Source: Musa acuminata AAA Group (taxonomy: Eukaryota > Streptophyta > Magnoliopsida > Zingiberales > Musaceae). From it: DNA of 64,000 bases. The DNA lies in NCBI RefSeq assembly GCF_036884655.1, contig NC_088327.1, positions 16,385,001 to 16,449,000 on the forward strand. Reading direction: 5' to 3'. This document shows, piece by piece, positions 61,937 through 64,000 of the stretch. Both the position numbers and the translations under genes were made by a program. Under the pieces are notes generated by a model. That model saw only the letters and a list, made by a program, of their open reading frames with translations. It was not told the origin of the DNA and searched no databases. The stretch's first letter is position 1; each line of letters starts with the position of its first letter.

Positions 61937-62352
61937 CTGCTGCCGCTGCCGCCGCCGCCACCTTGCTGGCGGCGGCCTGTGCGGCGGGGCGAGGGCACTG
62001 CCCTCGCCTGCAGGCGGCACGCCCGCTGGCGGCGATGCCGCTGCGGGTGGGCGCCGCTGCCTCGGCAGGCGGTGCTGTACCGCCGGGCGGCCGCCCCTGT
62101 GGGGGGGGTTTCGCCCGCGGGAGCAGTGGTGGCAGGCGTCGCGCGTCGCTGCCCTGCGGCGGCAGGCGCCGCTTCCTTTCGGCGGTAGGCGCCGCTGCCC
62201 TGCGGCGCCTTTGCCCATGGGTTGCCAACCCCGCCAGCAGCAAGCCTGCTGTAAGCAGGCCGCCGGCAGGCTGCTGCAGACGCAGCCCCTGCGCTGCCCG
62301 CCTTCGGCTGCGCTGCACGCACGCAGATCGAGGGCAGCAACTGTTGCTGCCC
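61937..62352. repeat. GC-rich low-complexity block in the copia A leader
   Basis: Dense in GCCGCTGCC- and GGCAGGCGCCGC-type words, in sharp contrast with the AT-rich surroundings. It opens long Ala/Arg/Pro-rich frames on both strands (e.g. 61911-62660, 61934-62440), which look compositional. Confidence 0.8.
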
Positions 62353-62444
62353 TTTCTCGCTTTTGCGTCAACGATTTTGACGTCAATATTCTTCCTAAAC
62401 ACAACACACGCAGTTCAAAACCAATCATTCGCACGAACAACCTG

Positions 62445-62456
62445 GCTCTGATACCA
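62445..62456 (-). other. Primer-binding site of copia A
   Basis: TGGTATCAGAGC on the minus strand, one base after the 5' LTR; initiator tRNA-Met type. Confidence 0.88.
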
Positions 62457-62457
62457 C

Positions 62458-63970
62458 TGTTGGGAAATTATTGGGGGCGACATCACATGCGCAGCGGAAG
62501 AACAAGAAAAACAAAATCCCCGATTCCCAAAAAGATGTTCGTCGTCGTGCGACGATTGGTGCGCAAAAATCCGCAAAACACAAAACTGCGTATAGAGATT
62601 TTGTGTTACCTAGGGAGATCGTATATCCCTGTTTCCTTGCAGATCCTTAGGAGAGGCTGAAGGAGGTCAAGCGTCCTCCTCTCTAGCGGTGTCCTCCTCT
62701 CTAGCGGTGATCCACACAGCAGGGTTGCGACGACGCTCCTCAGAACTCCAGGCCTACTCTGAGGTGGAGAGGGAGAGGAGAATAGGAAAGGCAAGCAAAG
62801 ACTCTAGCCTATGAGGCTGTGAATCCCTCCTATTTATAGAGATCCCGTGTCAAACCCTAATGGGTCCTTCCCTAGTGGGTATTGGATCTGCATCCAATAA
62901 GACAAGGGCTCCGTCGGATATCTCATATCCGAACCTCTACTCATCGCAATGCCTACCATATGTGTGTGACCCTCTAGGCCCAATATCGAGCTGGCCATGA
63001 GTCATATCTGTCAGAACTCCTTCTAACTCAGTGAATTATTATCTCTGTAATAATTCACTTGACTCATCGACTACGGACGTACTAGGCCACTACGCCGTAG
63101 TCCCCAAACGATACAGGGGAATCCAATCCATTGGACCTGTCTGTCCTCAGTTACCATGTATCTATAGTCCCTCAGCCATCTAATATCCCAGAGACCGTAT
63201 ATCGAGCATGGTGCTGTCAGACCCATACGGTTTCTACTCGAGTCTCGCTCTAATCGGATTCTCCCGGAGAACTCTTTCTCTCTCAACCCGAATGACCCTG
63301 GTCAGGGATTTGTCTGAGCAAGAAAACATGGGATATTCCTCTCATGACGCCGAGAGTGGATGATCCTCTGTCGACACTCAATAGCCCTCGTAAGGTCGAC
63401 TACCACTCCCAATGACCAGCTGTACTAGATCTGGGACAACCAAACCTATAAGTCTGGTATCAAAGAGTGGAGCACTCATACAGGACATCCTTGGTGTCTC
63501 AAGTCTAAGGACCAGATACACCACTAGGACTACGGAATCGCTGTCTGACAATAAGGCATCATCAACCATCCAGCATTCCGTAAGCGGATCAATCAGTGAA
63601 CTCATTCTCCAATGAGCACCTGTACTGTATCCCTAGTGTCCCTACATGAGCAGCTATGAGACCAGCTGCATCCATCATATGGACGGGTATATAGCACACC
63701 AGTCTATCCGGTTATCACGATGTCCCTCTCGAGTAACCTATGACCGGGATTATTTAGGATATGTGTTTAAAGGTGAATCGATCTCATTATCGTGATCTCA
63801 TCACGATCCGATTCCCATTGCACAAATCCAAGGACATCACAATATATATATGCATTTATGCATTAGTTATAAAGTGATATACGCCGAAATATAATAAGCA
63901 AAAGGATTCTGTATCAAGTCACACGTGCCATCACTCACGTGATTGGCTTGCTGGGCACCTATGACTAGCA
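62458..63970 (-). repeat. 5' LTR of copia A, shared with a neighbouring element
   Basis: 1513 bp. A primer-binding site lies on its low-coordinate side and a polypurine tract plus family A interior on its high-coordinate side. It therefore serves as 5' LTR of one minus-strand element and 3' LTR of the next. It has a small duplication (CTCCTCTCTAGCGGTG) near 62684-62710 absent from the other copies. Confidence 0.9.
62830..62838 (-). promoter_or_regulatory. TATA box of the copia A 5' LTR
   Basis: TATAAATAG on the minus strand, predicting transcription start near 62805 and an R/U5 of roughly 350 bp. Confidence 0.6.
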
Positions 63971-64000
63971 ATCTCCCACTTGACCTAAAGCCAATCATCT
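63971..64000 (-). mobile_element. 3' end of a second copia A element, running off the window
   Basis: Polypurine tract AAGTGGGAGAT followed by interior sequence nearly identical to 56826-56855. Confidence 0.87.

Larger units (their letters stand above)
60654..62444 (-). other. Long leader of copia A
   Basis: About 1.8 kb between primer-binding site and gag start. It contains a GC-rich block (61937-62352) and a cluster of four TCGAGGGACTCGA motifs (60851-61138). Short AT tracts lie at about 61270-61340. None of its frames resembles a known retrotransposon protein. Confidence 0.75.
55330..63970 (-). mobile_element. Complete but inactive Ty1/copia element, family A
   Basis: Minus-strand order: 5' LTR 63970-62458, primer-binding site 62456-62445, leader 62444-60654, gag-pol 60653-56840, polypurine tract 56836-56826 and 3' LTR 56825-55330. 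Length about 8.6 kb. LTRs of 1513 and 1496 bp are highly similar. The lineage may be Angela/Tork-like, judged by long LTRs and pol type. The 5' LTR is shared with a second element that continues past the window, and the 3' LTR abuts an inverted partner, so no simple target duplication can be read. Confidence 0.9.

Noticed and set aside
61783..62660. Long Ala/Arg-rich frames on both strands
   Set aside because: They overlap in several frames of a GC-rich low-complexity block and run into LTR sequence; they are compositional shadows.

Overview
This is nuclear DNA from a plant. The left ~10 kb holds the 5' and central part of one host gene on the minus strand, an intron-containing gene for a large UBE2O-type ubiquitin-conjugating enzyme (UBC23-like). 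The remaining ~52 kb is a stack of nested LTR retrotransposons. Abundant Sirevirus-like copia elements, a copia family with ~1.5 kb LTRs and small chromodomain gypsy elements suggest a monocot, perhaps Zingiberales/Musaceae. The taxonomic guess is weak and rests on element style only.

Layout. 1-4705: coding exons of the UBC23-like gene, with its 3' end outside the window. 4706-9863: a long putative 5'-UTR intron carrying a non-autonomous hAT element (6598-7363). About 9864-10295: putative non-coding first exon with a TATA box behind it. 10455-10705: a hairpin and a 74-bp tandem repeat. 12110-16305: an old decayed minus-strand copia. 16306-20220: copies of copia family A, a minus LTR plus pol fragment butted against an inverted plus LTR. 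20221-38951: Sirevirus-like element B (minus), inserted into that plus LTR with target duplication GAGTA. B carries element C (21507-25536) in its 3' LTR and gypsy-1 (26492-32513) in its interior, and gypsy-1 itself carries solo-LTR-like insert D (27904-28606). 38952-39782: further LTR-A pieces. 39783-42625: 5' half of a plus-strand Sirevirus-like element. 42783-43600 and 51959-52999: two halves of gypsy-3 (minus), split by insert F (43601-51953, duplication CAAAA), which itself contains gypsy-2 (44181-49310, duplication CGGTA). 53000-53802: truncated Sirevirus-like LTR. 53803-56825: two LTR-A copies in inverted orientation forming a ~3 kb palindrome. 55330-63970: a complete but inactivated copia A element whose 5' LTR is shared with another element running off the window.

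No retrotransposon here has an intact coding region. Insertion order can be read from target-site duplications at several levels. The most unusual structures are the tandem array of LTR-end/primer-binding-site modules in insert D, the LTR palindrome, two gypsy copies sharing the same internal pol deletions, and insert F with a perfect target duplication but one recognisable LTR. I found no evidence of a new enzymatic or defence system. The novelty is in retrotransposon structure.
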